Translations under genes and position numbers: made by a program | Notes under the pieces: generated by a model | What the model was told of the DNA's origin: nothing | Seen by the model: the letters and a program-made list of their open reading frames with translations, nothing else | Database searches by the model: none | In this document: one piece after another, positions 1 to 13,800 of the stretch | How positions within the stretch are numbered: position 1 is the stretch's first letter | How the letters are laid out: every line of letters begins with the position of its first letter | NCBI GenBank assembly: GCA_000934455.1 | Contig: KN885121.1 | Location: 1-33,295, forward strand | Length of the DNA stretch: 33,295 bases | From: Apostichopus parvimensis | Lineage: Eukaryota > Echinodermata > Holothuroidea > Aspidochirotida > Stichopodidae | Reading direction: 5' to 3'

Positions 1-1683
1 GGGGGGGGTAAGGTCCATAATTGATGGTCTGAAATCTACATACCCATTACAAGGACAGTCCAGAGTAGAGTGAAGGAAGTTCCAGAAGCTGTGAAATTAA
101 CACGATCATACAGGTAATATAGCAATAGCAATGTTTATCAAGTAATTATTATTGAAGGGTATTCCATATTGGCTGACAATTTTTCACTAGAATGGAATCT
201 GATAAAAATATTCAACACAGTTTGTGGAAAAATATCTCTCCATATCTTGTTACTAACTCAAGATACGGTTGATTGAATGGAACTTATTTTGACTAAATAA
301 AACGCTTTATTCTCCCCTGAAGTGGATCATATTAAGTAGTCTGTGATGTCATAATCAGCAAATGTCTTCAAACAGCTTAAATTTCCTTTCCTATTATAAT
401 CTTCTTGGTGGTTTATCCTTAAAAAACCGACTAATCCTTGAAAACTGACTAATCCTTAAAACCTAACTAAATCCTTGACACCTGATAAATTTTGAAATGT
501 TGGCTTAGTTATCAAGGTTTCTCTGTACCTAGGATTTTCGTCAAAAATGCAACTCATTGGCAGAAATGATATTTTCCTCTGTGAATAAATGTGTCAAATG
601 TGTTATACAAGCACAAGTCAACATTTTCCAGCAGAACTGTCATGATGGCATTATATGCACTCTATTGTTGCCAGATACATTAAAGGGTGTGAAAACTCGC
701 ACAAAAAAGAAACGTCTTATGCCGGTAATCTGACCTAGTTTCGAATGAGGTGTAACAGAAGTGTTAGACACCACCATCGATCCCAGAAAATACGCACACA
801 GCTTGCCAACTTCGGTAATTAGACACTAGTGTACAGTCAGTAAATACAGCTGCGGTCAATACCCACATCACAGTGTACAAACGATACAGCGATGGATAAT
901 CTCAGGTCCAGCTAAAGATAACAAGGTATCACGTTTCATTACTGTCTGCATTTTGTAGCGACAAGCAGAAAACCTCACTTTCAAGCAACGGAAAGTTAAC
1001 TTTTTCAGAGTGCGGCACGCGGTTTGGGGCGAGTCTTCAATGCCTTTAAACCATTGCCACCAAATTTTTTAAATTCCTATCTCTTTGCCATACAAAATGC
1101 TATGAAGATGTAGTGTTGACCTAAGCATGAGGAAAATTTGCAGTAACTATATCAGACAATAAACTTCAGCCACCGGAACATCCCTCTATCTTTTCCTATT
1201 CTTTAGAAAGAAATTCATGCAAATTACACAAGCTTAATTATTGAGTGTACACACGCTATAGAAATTAATTACTTTAATATATTAGCATGATCCATGCCAT
1301 GCTAATAATACAGTTAACAAGTACAAGTACAACCGAACAAATATCGCCATAGAACAGATTTCTTATCTGAATGGGGCGCTCTATAAATGCGTTTATTATT
1401 ATTATTATTATGATCACAAGTAATTAAAAAAAAAAAGATATCAGTTGGACTGAATAATAAAGTTGAGCAAAGAAGGCTCTTAAACATGTATGGTTGTTAT
1501 ACAACTAGTTGGGTCTACCACTGATCAGCTGTGTGTGAAAAATAACAAAAAGATTCCACAATTTGTCACAGGTAGTGATCACTTGGCAACAGCCATTGAA
1601 GAAACTAATCATTAATCTATACATACAACATGGACTCAATCTGGCAACATTGTGGCTGCATAAAAAGATGAAAAGGTACTTAC
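1..1683. other. Downstream flank or intron of gene A, no exon recognised
   Basis: No sushi, SRCR or X-like reading frame is visible on the minus strand and no long open frame on either strand. AT-rich unique-looking sequence. Around 640-1210 there is weak similarity to 18070-18250 (shared GTTGCCAGAT and ACAAAATGCTA words), suggesting an old dispersed repeat. A retroelement-type tail lies at 1370-1412. Confidence 0.6.
1340..1412 (+). mobile_element. Possible 3' tail of a non-LTR retroelement
   Basis: GGGGCGCTCTATAAATGCG followed by (TTA)n resembles the 3' ends of L2/CR1-type elements, which terminate in short tandem repeats. No coding remnant is visible upstream, so the fragment would be very short. 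Confidence 0.35.
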
Positions 1684-1890
1684 TTGAACTACATTCCGGG
1701 GTTACGTCAAAGTTGCCAGTTTGTTCACACTGAAAGTTGTCTGCATTAGGTTGAAGCCCCGATGTGCACGTTAGAGTCACGCTGTCACCAGCTTGGACAA
1801 AGCCATCTGGAATATAGTCTAAGACCTCAGGCGAACTGGCATTTATGACAGCTTGCACAGGAAGCTGATCCAGAAAACATTTATTTACAA
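1684..1890 (-). CDS. Gene A exon 10: sushi (CCP) module a
   Basis: This 69-residue phase 1-1 exon starts [10 protein letters not shown] and contains [27 protein letters not shown] and TPECSS. Four cysteines in sushi spacing are present, and Phe replaces the invariant Trp before the last cysteine (GNFD). The acceptor is CTCCATTACAG and the donor A|GTAAGT, so splicing to a further exon outside the window is expected. The N-terminal stretch before the second cysteine is longer than in CCPb. Confidence 0.9.
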
Positions 1891-4800
1891 CTGTAATGGA
1901 GAAGAACGAAGGAAAGATAAGCCGTATTGTCACACATTTTTTTATTCAAAGTAACAAAAAGGCATTCAATAAATGGCACAGACGAGAATTAATGCAATTC
2001 AAAACTTTTAAAATATTTGATAGATGATAGAAATATATTATATTCAATCAAATATTAATTTTAGTCACTAAAAAGTAATTTTTCACACGTTTATTTGTCC
2101 AATCCAATAACTATCCCCACAATAAATACAAACATTCTTGCAGCATTACTTCATCAGATGTTTAGTTAATATCTACACTAGGTACATATCTGTTTAATTA
2201 GTGCACAACAGTTACTGCAGCAATGTGGTAAGGGTTAAATGGTAAAACTTTGTAGGGTGTTAAGATCTAAGAATTAAATAGATCTAAATAAACTGTGACA
2301 GTCACAGCAATTTGAACACAAGAATATATGGCGAAACTTAAGTTAAATAGTACACTCAAATCATGACATGAAACTGCCAGGACAGGACATATTCCCCTTA
2401 CTATACTCTGCTTCTGCCAGTATATCATAACTCAGACAATTTAAGAGGCCAGGTCACATCACATACAACACTGATATCACTCTGCACCAGCGGAAAAGAA
2501 AGAAATACATCACCAAGCTTGTACTGATAATAGTGTGGGCAGATGAACTACGACAGCAGGTGAGGGGGCGGAGGGAGGGGCGAAGGCAGAGGTCAGAAGG
2601 TTGGGCAGATGTTTGTTCCCCTCGGTTCTTAAAGCATTATTGTCCTTTTAGAATGTGTGTGCTTTGCCTTCTGAGTGATTAGAAATACTCTATTCAAGGC
2701 CTAGCACAACTTAAAAGGACATAAACATGTCCATTGTTGAAACATCTTGCGATTTTAAGAAGGGGTGAACAGTACATCAGATCTGAAGGAAGTTTGGACC
2801 ACCTACTACCTGTATACTGCTACGATATCAAGATGTGTAAAAGTAAGTTAGCCTGACGTTTCGATCCTAGCAGGATCTTCTTCAAAGGCTAAATGACAAG
2901 TAACAGTAACAGAAGTGACAAAAACACTCACAGAATAAAGACAGGTTAATGAGGTTGGTGAACACAAAGAGATATATGGAAGGGGATTAGTAGACAAGGG
3001 ATGGATAGAAGAAAGAAAGATGAAAGATATAATATGTCAGCATACCTTGAAGTCGCAAACGGAGTGAAAAGGCTCGGGATGAATTGGTTGAACCATCCGA
3101 GGACAATTCATTTGGGAGCGTGTTTCCTACTGGAAGTTGCCAGACCAGATATTCCCTTAAATCCGGATCATTCGGCCCCAAACCATAAATGATTGAGTTG
3201 TTTATTGTGTATGATATACCAAGAATACTGCCCTCCAAGAAAGTTAATTCTTTCTGTAAGATAATATTCCTCTGTAATCCAGGTAAGGCAAAGTTACTAG
3301 CTCCGACTGACACGGAGCTTTCATCGAGTAGCTCAAAGGCGTTACCGCGAGGCACCCAAGAGCTCAGTACAAATATTCTGTTCGGTTCACTATAAACCGA
3401 CACGGAAGTCACGCTACCCCTGCAGGAGAATGGTTCACCAATGTTTAACAAGATGAGACCCGCTGGGTCAGTCATGGTACGATTGTCCAAGAGGCTGTCC
3501 GTAGAACCAACGAATTCGGGACAGATTTCTGCAGGATTAAAAATTGAATGGAAGGCATTGATGAAGCAACATGAACAAATATTTTAGTTTATTCAGACTG
3601 CTTCATAGCTTATAATGAAAATAAAAAAAAGTTGAGAAACTAGGACTTATAGGCAGAATAGGCAGAATGATTTACCATGTAAATGTTTACATGTTTACAA
3701 CTCTTTATACTACTGTATGTGTTGCAAATATCAAAAATGTTATTTAACGCAGCTTTTAACATTTTGTCGCAGTTTTCCCACCCTTTTGACATGTCCATCA
3801 AGTTTTTGACATGTATTCATTACAAAACAGCAAACTAAGATATTAGCAAAGTTTTTTCCCTGCCAGGACCGTTAATTGGCGAGTAATTAAGGACATCTGC
3901 AGATAATGAGTAGAGTGTCTTCCGACAACTTCCTCATTTCAAATTAATCACATGCAGTTCCCTAAATCCACTACACAGATTGAATTCAACCAATCAGTGA
4001 ATAGCTAGCATGTTTATTTATGAGCTGTTGCTTAAAATAGACTCATTCACAGCAATCCGAAAAAGTTGCGTAGGTATCACAGCCATACACAATGTACACA
4101 AATAAAGCATGGTGTTGTAGAACATATTGGTGTGCTGGGTTGCTTACAATGCCCGCAAAGTGAAAATTATTTACCTCATTACTCAATGACATTCATAGAA
4201 TTTAATTATTCATATTATGAGCTGGGTTTATTGCTATCCTAACGGAAAACATTTTCGAGAAAAACAACATTCAAAGTTGTAAATTATTTGACTTTTATTC
4301 CACCATTGAAGTTAGATTTGAATGGATAAGGTAGTTATGCATGTCCTTATGGCATCCTGGGATCAATGAAGTTAAGAAAATTGTAGAAAAGGATGCCCAA
4401 AAGCTGCTTTAATGTTGTACATTGCATTTAAATTGTTGTAAGCTTTCAATATTTTAAGCGGAGTGGTTCACACATACTGTAATTTGGGTAAATTTTGCAT
4501 AAATAGTTCCTAAATGCTTCCTAACTTAATTTTTTTCCACTGGAGGGTTGCCACAATAAGTCCCTTCTTTAAGCAACAACATCTGCTGCTGGGAGGGTGC
4601 CACCATAGGTCCCTTCTATAGGCAACAACACCTACCGCTGGAAGGGTGCCATCGTAGGTCCCCTCTATAGGCAACAACATCTGCCACTGGAAGGGTGCCA
4701 ATATGGAGCTGAAAATTGGGGTCACGAAGCTAAATAGTGTGCCGAAATGTTCACAGTTGTTTGACATTGATTCAGTCTTTCTGGTTGGGGGAGGAGGTTT

Positions 4801-7800
4801 GGAGGGGGCTTGGAGGGTGATTGGATGGGGTGGAAGGGTGTGGCTTTTTGCAGCTGTTAAATATAAGTTGTTGAAATTGACACAGATATTACAACCCTAC
4901 GGTAACTGCAAGTTTAAACAAGAGAATCTGTAGAATGGGAGGAACTTACTACTACAGTTAATTTGTCGATCAAAGTTTCCATCACTTCCACAGATAGCAG
5001 ACCTTGAAGATGAATTGGTCAGGTGGTAGTATTGGTCGCATACAACCTCCACAGAATCTCCCTCGAGGATAGTAGGGAACTCTGATATCAGTCTGGCATG
5101 GCGAACATCGTCACATCTTGCCCGCTCTGTAAGCAATGAAAAGTATTTTTAGTTTCGACTCTCGTGGCAGTCCGAAAAAAGAAAAAGGAATATTAAGATG
5201 TTTAACTAGGAAGTTGTGATTGTAAGTGTTCTCTTGTCATTTTGAACTGAGTATGGGATGTAAAAGATCAATTTTTGTACTTGTCATTGGAGTGTGTGCA
5301 TTCAAGCATGAAAACTGTGCTTTTTAGGTCAAAAATGACAATTCTGCCGTTTACAAATGATTTGCACTCAGAGATACAGACAGAGACAGAGATAGACACA
5401 CACTTCCCTTACTTTCCTCTCTCTCTCTCTCTCTTCCATATTCTTATTCCTAGTGTTATTCTTACAGAACCAAACAATAAAGTTGAAAGGTCAATTATTT
5501 TTATGTCCAGACTTTCTTTTCATCCCTTTGCTTGATATTGACATACCACAACTGATTCTGAACTTAACCAGGCACCAGATAAAACGTAACACTTTTGAAT
5601 GCCCAGCTTGTGCAGTCTAAAGCAGGTGATATATAGATATTAAATTCAAGAAGATACCCCACCATTTGAGACTGACAACGTTTAACGAGTACATCCATCA
5701 TACTCTACGACCATTGCTTCAAATCGACATCACAAGACAAAATTATGCTCAGACAGTCGGTCGATAGTCTATGCAATCACTCCCGCCCGCAACTTCCCCC
5801 AACCAGTGGTAAGGTATACATGCTCCATATTATTACACATATCAATCTCACAGCTTGGCTCAGAGTACATGCAGTTCAAAAGAATATGAGTGGTGAGGTG
5901 CAAATGCTACATAGTATTGGATATCTGTGTACAATGGCACAGCATGCTGTACACTTTGTGACGTATCACAAAGTATACAGTAGTGTTATGTTGAGGCTGT
6001 GATATATCACACAGTGTACAGTAGTGCTATGCTGAGGATATGATATATCACAAAGTGTACAGTAGTGCTATGATATATTACAAAGTGTATAGTAGTGCTA
6101 TGCTGAGGATATGATATATCACAACGTGTGCAGTAGTGCTATGCTGAGGCTGTGATATATCACAAAGTGTACAGTAGTGCTATGATATATTACAAAGTGT
6201 ACAGTAGTGCTATGCTGAGGATATGATATATCACAACGTGTGCAGTAGTGCTATGCTGAGGCTGTGATGTATCACAAAGTGTACAGTAGTGCTATGCTGA
6301 GGCTGTGATATATCACAAAGTGTACTGTAGTGCTATGCTGAGGATATGATATATCACAAAGTGTACAGTAGTGCTATGATATATTACAAAGTGTATAGTA
6401 GTGCTATGCTGAGGATATGATATATCACAACGTGTGCAGTAGTGCTATGCTGAGGCTGTGATGTATCACAAGTAGTGCTATGCTGAGGATATGATATATC
6501 ACAACGTGTGCAGTAGTGCTATGCTGAGGCTGTGATGTATCACAAAGTGTATAGTAGTGCTATGCTGAGGCTATGATATATCACAAAGTGTACAGTAGTG
6601 CTATGCTGAGGCTATGATATATCACACAGTGTACAGTAGTGCTATGCTGAGGGCTGAGGCTATGATAATTCACAACATATACAGTAGTGCTATGATATAT
6701 CACAAAGTGTACAGTAGTGCTATGCAGAGGCTATGATATATCACAAAGTGTACAGTAGTGCTATGCTGAGGCTGTGATATATCATACAGTGTACAGTATA
6801 GTGCTATGCTGAGGCTATGATATATCACAAAGTGTACAGTAGTGTTATGATGAGGCTATAATATATCACAAAGTGTACGTGAGTGCTATGCTAGGGCTAT
6901 GATATATCACAAAGTGTACAGTAGTGCTATGCTAGGGCTATGATATATCACAAAGTGTACAGTAGTGCTATGTTGAGGCTGTGATATATCACAAGTGTAC
7001 AGTATTGTGCTATGCTGAGGCTATGATATATCACAAAGTGTACAGTAGTGCTATGCTGAGGCTATGATATATCACAAAGTGTACAGTAGTGTTATGATGA
7101 GGCTATAATATATCACAAAGTGTATGTGAGTGCTATGCCGAGGCTGTGATATAACACACAGTGTACAGTAGTGTTATGCTGAGGCTGTGATATATCACAA
7201 AAAGTACAGTAGTGTTATGCTGAGGCTATGAAAAAGGATAACTTTGAAGCAGATGAAGAATTTATTTTGTAATTGTGAAGATACATCACCATTTGTTTTT
7301 CTATCTTACCACGGAGAAAGTGATATTATTATTTGTTTATTACCATGGTGTTAATCAATGAGCAAAGCAATGAGGCCTAATTATGCCCACACAGTCCTTC
7401 TGACAGTCTTTTACGGTTCCCTGCCCATCAGAGTTTTGTGGTTTAATTTATTTAACTTCCCTAGTATTAAACATGGCCACACAGGATACATGTCTGAAGG
7501 ATATTCCTGGTTGTCCCTACAGACAACCACGTCTTACTTTCAAGTTGACCGGACAGCAAATTTGATGTATGACTAATAAAGATCAATATGTACACTGTAG
7601 GAGAGATGTTTAGGTTTGGTGGATAGAACAGCGATATGTAAACTGTAGGAGAGATGTGTAGGTTTGGTGTACACAACAACTGTAGAAGATATGTGTAGAG
7701 AATAGAACACCAGCTTTGGGCCAATAAAACTCCCCCTCGGGTGGATGATAGGCCTATCACTATCTTGATTTATTTCAGTATCTCTAACGTGGAGGATGAA

Positions 7801-10800
7801 AGATCAAGTAATCATATTTTGGGGGTATTTAGTTACAATGTAATCTGAATCTGATGTCAACAGTTAGTCACCGGCAGGAAAAACCTCAAAAGCTGGGTTT
7901 GGACACTCAGACAGACATATTGTGATTCTGCACGACCTGATGAATATGTCCAAAATTGCTTAGTATGATATCTAACCGCTGGCTTCTTTTACAACAGAGA
8001 GTTGAGTAGCAAGCATGATATCTTACCTCTGGCTTCTATTACAACAGAGAGTTGAGCAGCATCCCCTGCCTCCAGCATCATGTCTAGGTCTGACGGTGAT
8101 ATCCCATCTAATGGTAAGTCATTTAAAATGATGAAATTTGTCTGACCTGAGTCCCCTGGAGTAGCTGCGAGGAATGGCGACATGCCTATATCAAAGGAGA
8201 TTCGATCTCCTTTACGTATCATCAATCTGTCATTTTGACTGAGTGGAAAAGTTGCTACCGACATCTCTTCAGCTGAGCGTGTGTCAAGGGTGACGGATTT
8301 TATCGATGATATTGTACCACCTGTTTCTCGCCAAAGAGTGAGATTAAATGTCACTAGTTCTTCTACATCCATTCTAAGACCTGTTAGAATCAGGTCGCAA
8401 TCAAATGTTCGGTTGTAAAAGAGAATCCTATCGCTGCTAATGTCTTTAGGGCTAAGAATCTGACCAAAGAGAGATCCAAAATTACCACATTCTTGCCCTG
8501 AAATAAAAAGCAGATGGAAAAAGAAAACTGGTGTCTGGTGATAGAGTAAAATTGTATTTACTGCTACAGTCAGTGAATAACAAATGAAGTTGATTGAAGT
8601 GAGAATTCATTCATGCTTTGATACATGAGTTTATTTTAAAAAGGTTGTGAACAGGCATGCTTTTTTCTGTGGGAATCTGCGATCAAGTTACTTCATACAA
8701 TTCATGAACATGGAATTTAACTTTGCACATGTCATTAGAGAAAATACTGTACAGATAGTCAGCTTCAGAAAGGTGTGGGTATTCATAGTGTCAATGGGTC
8801 AAAGGTTATCAGCCTGGATATAAAGGCAATAGCTCTGTAATTTGACACTTAATCAGGATCGAAAAACACAAAACTCCCAAATTATCCGGCACAAAGTTCC
8901 AAATAAATCACCAATTATAAACATAATTTCTGACCGGACTGAACTCAGAGATGTTATTAATCCTAGAGCAAACATGACCTAGAATACATTTGCAAACATT
9001 AGCATACAGAGTGTATATCAAAGTCAACAATCTGTTGTGCAGGGCTACTGCTGTATCACACAATAAATCTGTGTAACATACTTTTTTGAGTTTGCGGATA
9101 TCTTAGAGACGGTGGTAGTCTTTTGATGTTAATTTAAAGACCTTAAGAAAATTGGGACAGTTTAAAATCAGGACAGTTTGGTGTGTCCACACAATAAGAA
9201 TATTCAATGCCAAAACACGGGACAATCCCGATTCATTGGGATGTATGATAACCCTAGATTACACACGTTAACCTTAAGCGAGTTATGTATTTGAAAATGA
9301 CAGAGATTCATGAATCCTGTATCTTACCTGTGCCGATGGCAGGGGTTGGAATACCTCCAGGTGGGACAGTGGGTGGCATCACATTTAAATCTAGGAAGAG
9401 ATTAAATATAACAAGATTGCTATAAATTTACTCTAAACAGCCGCTTGAATGATCCACAAGCAGATCCTATCAATAAATTCATAGCTCGTTCTCCTGTTGA
9501 TATTCCAAGAGTTTTGTTCTTTTTTTGTTCCTTGCAAGAAAATATTTAAATAGATTGAAAAAGTGTGATTTTGACACACATTGAGACAGACCTACAGTAA
9601 TTTCCACTCTTTGTGACACACTACAACAGCTTTTTACTGCAGAAAAGTGTGGAAACTCAAGAACACAGGTCATCACAAGCATTTCTAGCAACCTGTGGCA
9701 AGAAACCCAATGTGTTTACAAATGAACACACATAATTTGTGTCCAACAAGACAGGTTTAATACTCATTTGTAATTTTCACATGTCAAGTAGCTGGGTTAG
9801 CCTCTGCTCACATCAGGTGCTGACTGAGAGCAATCTGCCTCCCACCCCTCCCCCTCCCACAAAGAAGTCACTGAAAACACTCTACCAGCAAGACAAAATA
9901 TGTATAGTAGCTGTAAACATATTGCAATGTTTTGAGAGGCTACAGAGGCAAGTGCCTCCACCCCCTCCCCCCCCCATGGTTCTGAACCCTCCAGCACTGC
10001 CCAATTACCCGATAAATCTGCCCAATTATTCGATCAGTCTGCCCCTGATTCACACTGTACCCTCCTTCATGATGTAGGTTAATGTTATAATAAGCGAGTA
10101 TAGCTGGTGAATTTACCTGAATAGCGCAGCCAAAAGCCAGCAAACATGTCACGAGCATCTTCGCTAGTTGTAAACTTGACTTCAAAGATGTTTCCTGCCA
10201 GTCTGTATTCTTGCAATGCAGTAGAATCAATGGTTATCTTATCCCCTGATGGTCTGGCCAAGATTTCCAGTTTATCCTCAACATAAATGTCAAGAAATTC
10301 AAATTCAAGAAGAATAGTAGTTTGCTGATCAAACATAATCGTCCAGTCTCCGTCTATCCCTGCTTCATAAAAACCAGGGAAGTTAGGAGAAACAATACTA
10401 CCACTGCTATCTGTAAACGTCCCACTCTCTGAGCCAAGAAGTGCTGTAAATAAGAAGACAGACCCATGATAAAATACAAATAATCATCATGTCTAGATAT
10501 CAAAATTGATATCACATTAAAACACTGTAAAATGTGGCCCTCAGAGTTTGGGTTCCAATCTGCAAGTACCTCTTGCGTGCAGATATATTGAGTTTGGGTT
10601 CCTGTACTGTAGGTACCTCTTGCCTGCAGATGTATCAAGTCTGGGTTCCTGTACTGCAGGTACCTCTTGCCTGCAGATATATCGAGTTTGGGGTCCCATA
10701 CTGCAGGTACCTCTTGCCGGCAGATATATCCAGTTTGGGTTTGACTGTAGGTACCTCTTGTCTGCAGATATATGGTACTTGCCACGCTTCAGGAAGTTTC

Positions 10801-13800
10801 TCACCGAGGACTCTTGTAAAAGCATCTTATGATAGATAGAATTTTTGCTACCCAACTTAGGCCTAGCAGTGACCAGAGTAAGGAGCATGGAGAAAGAAGG
10901 AAACCGTGAGTGTATACTGTACGGACATAGAGTGTGACGAAGTGAGAGAATAGAAGGACGGTGTAGCTGATCGATTTATGACCATGAGATGAGGAGGCAT
11001 TGCATTCACAGTCAAAACAATTTGCAATGGATGGTTGCTAAAACACACAAAACTACATGTGTTCAGAAAGTAATTTTCAAACATTTCAGTCTTAAACTGT
11101 AATTGTAGCAGCACTGCCATTTTTCCTATTAATCAGTGACATGAGCTTCTTTAAAAAACTAGAACATGATTAGCATTAACTAAGTCAGAAAAGGAAAAAA
11201 GAAATGGAGAAGAATTAACATGAAGAGCAGCTAAAGCAGCCACCCTAAAGTGCAGCCAGAGAAGCCACTCTCAAAATCAGCCACAGCGCGTACACTCTAG
11301 AGCAGCCATACTGTAGTCAAGAGAAGCCACATTCAAAAGCAGTCATAGCCATACTCAAGAGCAACCATACTCAAGAGCAGCTACATTCAAGAGCAATCAC
11401 ATTAAACAGCAGTCACATTCAAAAGCAGTCACACTTAAGAGCAGTCATAGCCATAATCAAGAGCAGCCATCTTTAAGAGCAGCCACATTCAAGAGCAGCC
11501 ACATTCAACGGCAGTCACATTCAAGAGCAGTCATATTCAAGAGCAGTCACACTAAGAGCAGTTATAGCCATACTCCAGAGCAACCATATTCAAGAGAAGT
11601 TATAGCCACACTCAAGAGCAGCCACATTCAAGAGCAGTCATAATCAAGAGCAGTCATAGCCATACTCAAGGGCATCCATACTCAAGAGCAACCACATTCA
11701 AGGGAAGTTATAGCCACACTCAAGAGCAGCCTTCAGCACTCAAGAGCAGTCACAATCAAGAGCAGCCACATTCAAGATCATAACAAACATTGGTGCCATT
11801 AAAAACATCAGTTCAACTTTGTAGCTCTTAAGATCAAAGAATTCAAATTTAAAGACAGCAAGTTTTGACAAGTACTGACCTCTGTAATAACTGTAAATGC
11901 CTGTTCCACCACCACATGCTTGACGAGGATTGCCAGGACAAGATGTTGAACAAACGCTATTTGGTTGGCTGGAACCAAAATTATCATCAGAGCTACAGTG
12001 GCAAATTGAACCCCTTCCTATCCGTCCATAAGTTTGTGAATATGTCCTGCAAGCTGACAAACACTTCTCTAAAGTAATATTCTCGATGAAGACACTCCGT
12101 TCAGCCCAAACAAGATTTTGCATGTAACATCCTTCATACAGCGGTACTGTACAAAAAAAACAAAAAAAAACAGAAATATAAAAATTATTTCAATATTACA
12201 ATTTTCATTCATGATGAAAATTAACTACTTTGCTTCTGAAAACAATCATGCCTGTATAAGCTGAATTAAAACCCCTACTTAAAACTAATAACATGAAGTA
12301 CAACACAGACTAAGTGAAGAAACAGAGTAATAAATAAATGGAAACATTACCATTTCTTTATATTAGCTACTGTAAGTAACAGTAATGTATTAGGTAACAA
12401 AAAAAACTACTTGACTAACAATATGAAATACAAGACAAACTAATTGAAGAAACAAAGTAATAAATAAGTGGAAAAATTACCATTTCCGTAACATTTCTTT
12501 ACAAAAGAGCTACGTAGTAATGTGAATGTGTAAATGACATACTAAAATATAAGTTTGTTTTGTTCATACTAGTTCATACTGTAACTAACAATAATTTATA
12601 AAGGCACTAATATGGTCACACATCATTAACACACTTATCATTTGAATGACTTCAAGGCCATTAAGAAACACACATGTAGATTGATGTCACACTAATTTAA
12701 AAAACATGGACAGAAGTGTCACAGTAATCTTGTTCGTCCTTTCCGACCATAGTTAAGTACAGTACTGTACTGTATACACTATATTTGAGGTAGATTTGAT
12801 CATTCATACTTTACTACCTCAGGCCTCCCTTAGACATCTTTTCTACAATAACATCGAAAGATACAATGTCCATCATAATATCTTGTGATCTGTTACAGAA
12901 ATGAACTGAACTGTCAACGAGACGACACTCAATGAAGCTGAACAAGTAACCTACGACTATACTTGTTCAGCTTCATTGAGTGTCGTCTCGGTGACATTAA
13001 CTTTTAAGCTGAACTGAACAAAAGGGGACTAAGATTGGTTGTACTGATCAGAACTTACTTTGGCAAGAGACGGTTGCATCAAGGGTGCAGCTATCACGTG
13101 TCAGGTCTTGTCGGATCTGGTATCCCGGACAATCTGAGAGCTGACTCTCTCTACCTGTGCAACTGACCTGTGTCAGGAATACTATATCATTGTCCTGGAT
13201 AGTTAAGGCTCTACGACTGTTTTGGGAAAGCAATGCGCTTTCGTATCCTGCAAGGAAAAAAGTTTCTAACAGTACACACAATGATTCAGCTAAAATAGAT
13301 ATAAATAAGTTTTGGAGGCTATTGTTTGTATGGATCGAGGTTATGTTATCTTAGAATTATACAAGAAGGTCAGCCTCAGTCTGAACTGTTCATTATTTGT
13401 GCAGAATATAAAGCATTGGTTGAAAGTTGTAGAAGTAAACTATTTAAGAATATCTTCAGTTTATTTGATATAAACCCTATAATCCTGTAAGTACTGTCCA
13501 AATTACCTTGAAGCAACCAAAAGATGTGATTATGAAAACTGTTTTTTCTTTTTTAATTGTTTGCCTCTCTTTAACATAAAGTTTGGCATGCATGTCAATC
13601 TGATATGAAAATCAAGATTTCTTTCTGAAACAGAGAGTGGTGTAAGGCATTTAATTTACTAAGGCTACAAATTTCTCACCAAGCTGACGGCAAACAACAT
13701 CGGCATCATTTAAGTCCCATCCATCAGCACATATGGTACCCCAGGATCCACCAAACTGTACTTCCACTATACCTTCAAAGGATCTCGCACTCCCAGCTAG

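Noticed and set aside
3001..3395. Plus-strand open frames over the X1 exon
   Set aside because: They are antisense to a spliced, domain-containing exon. The same antisense frame recurs in gene B because the DNA is duplicated.
10541..10888. Long overlapping open frames on both strands with repeated [13 protein letters not shown] or [13 protein letters not shown] peptides
   Set aside because: They come from the 47-bp tandem repeat, open in several frames, with no splice context or domain.
11225..11776. CRISPR-like repeat array
   Set aside because: Units are contiguous with no unique spacers of constant length, and the context is a eukaryotic intron.
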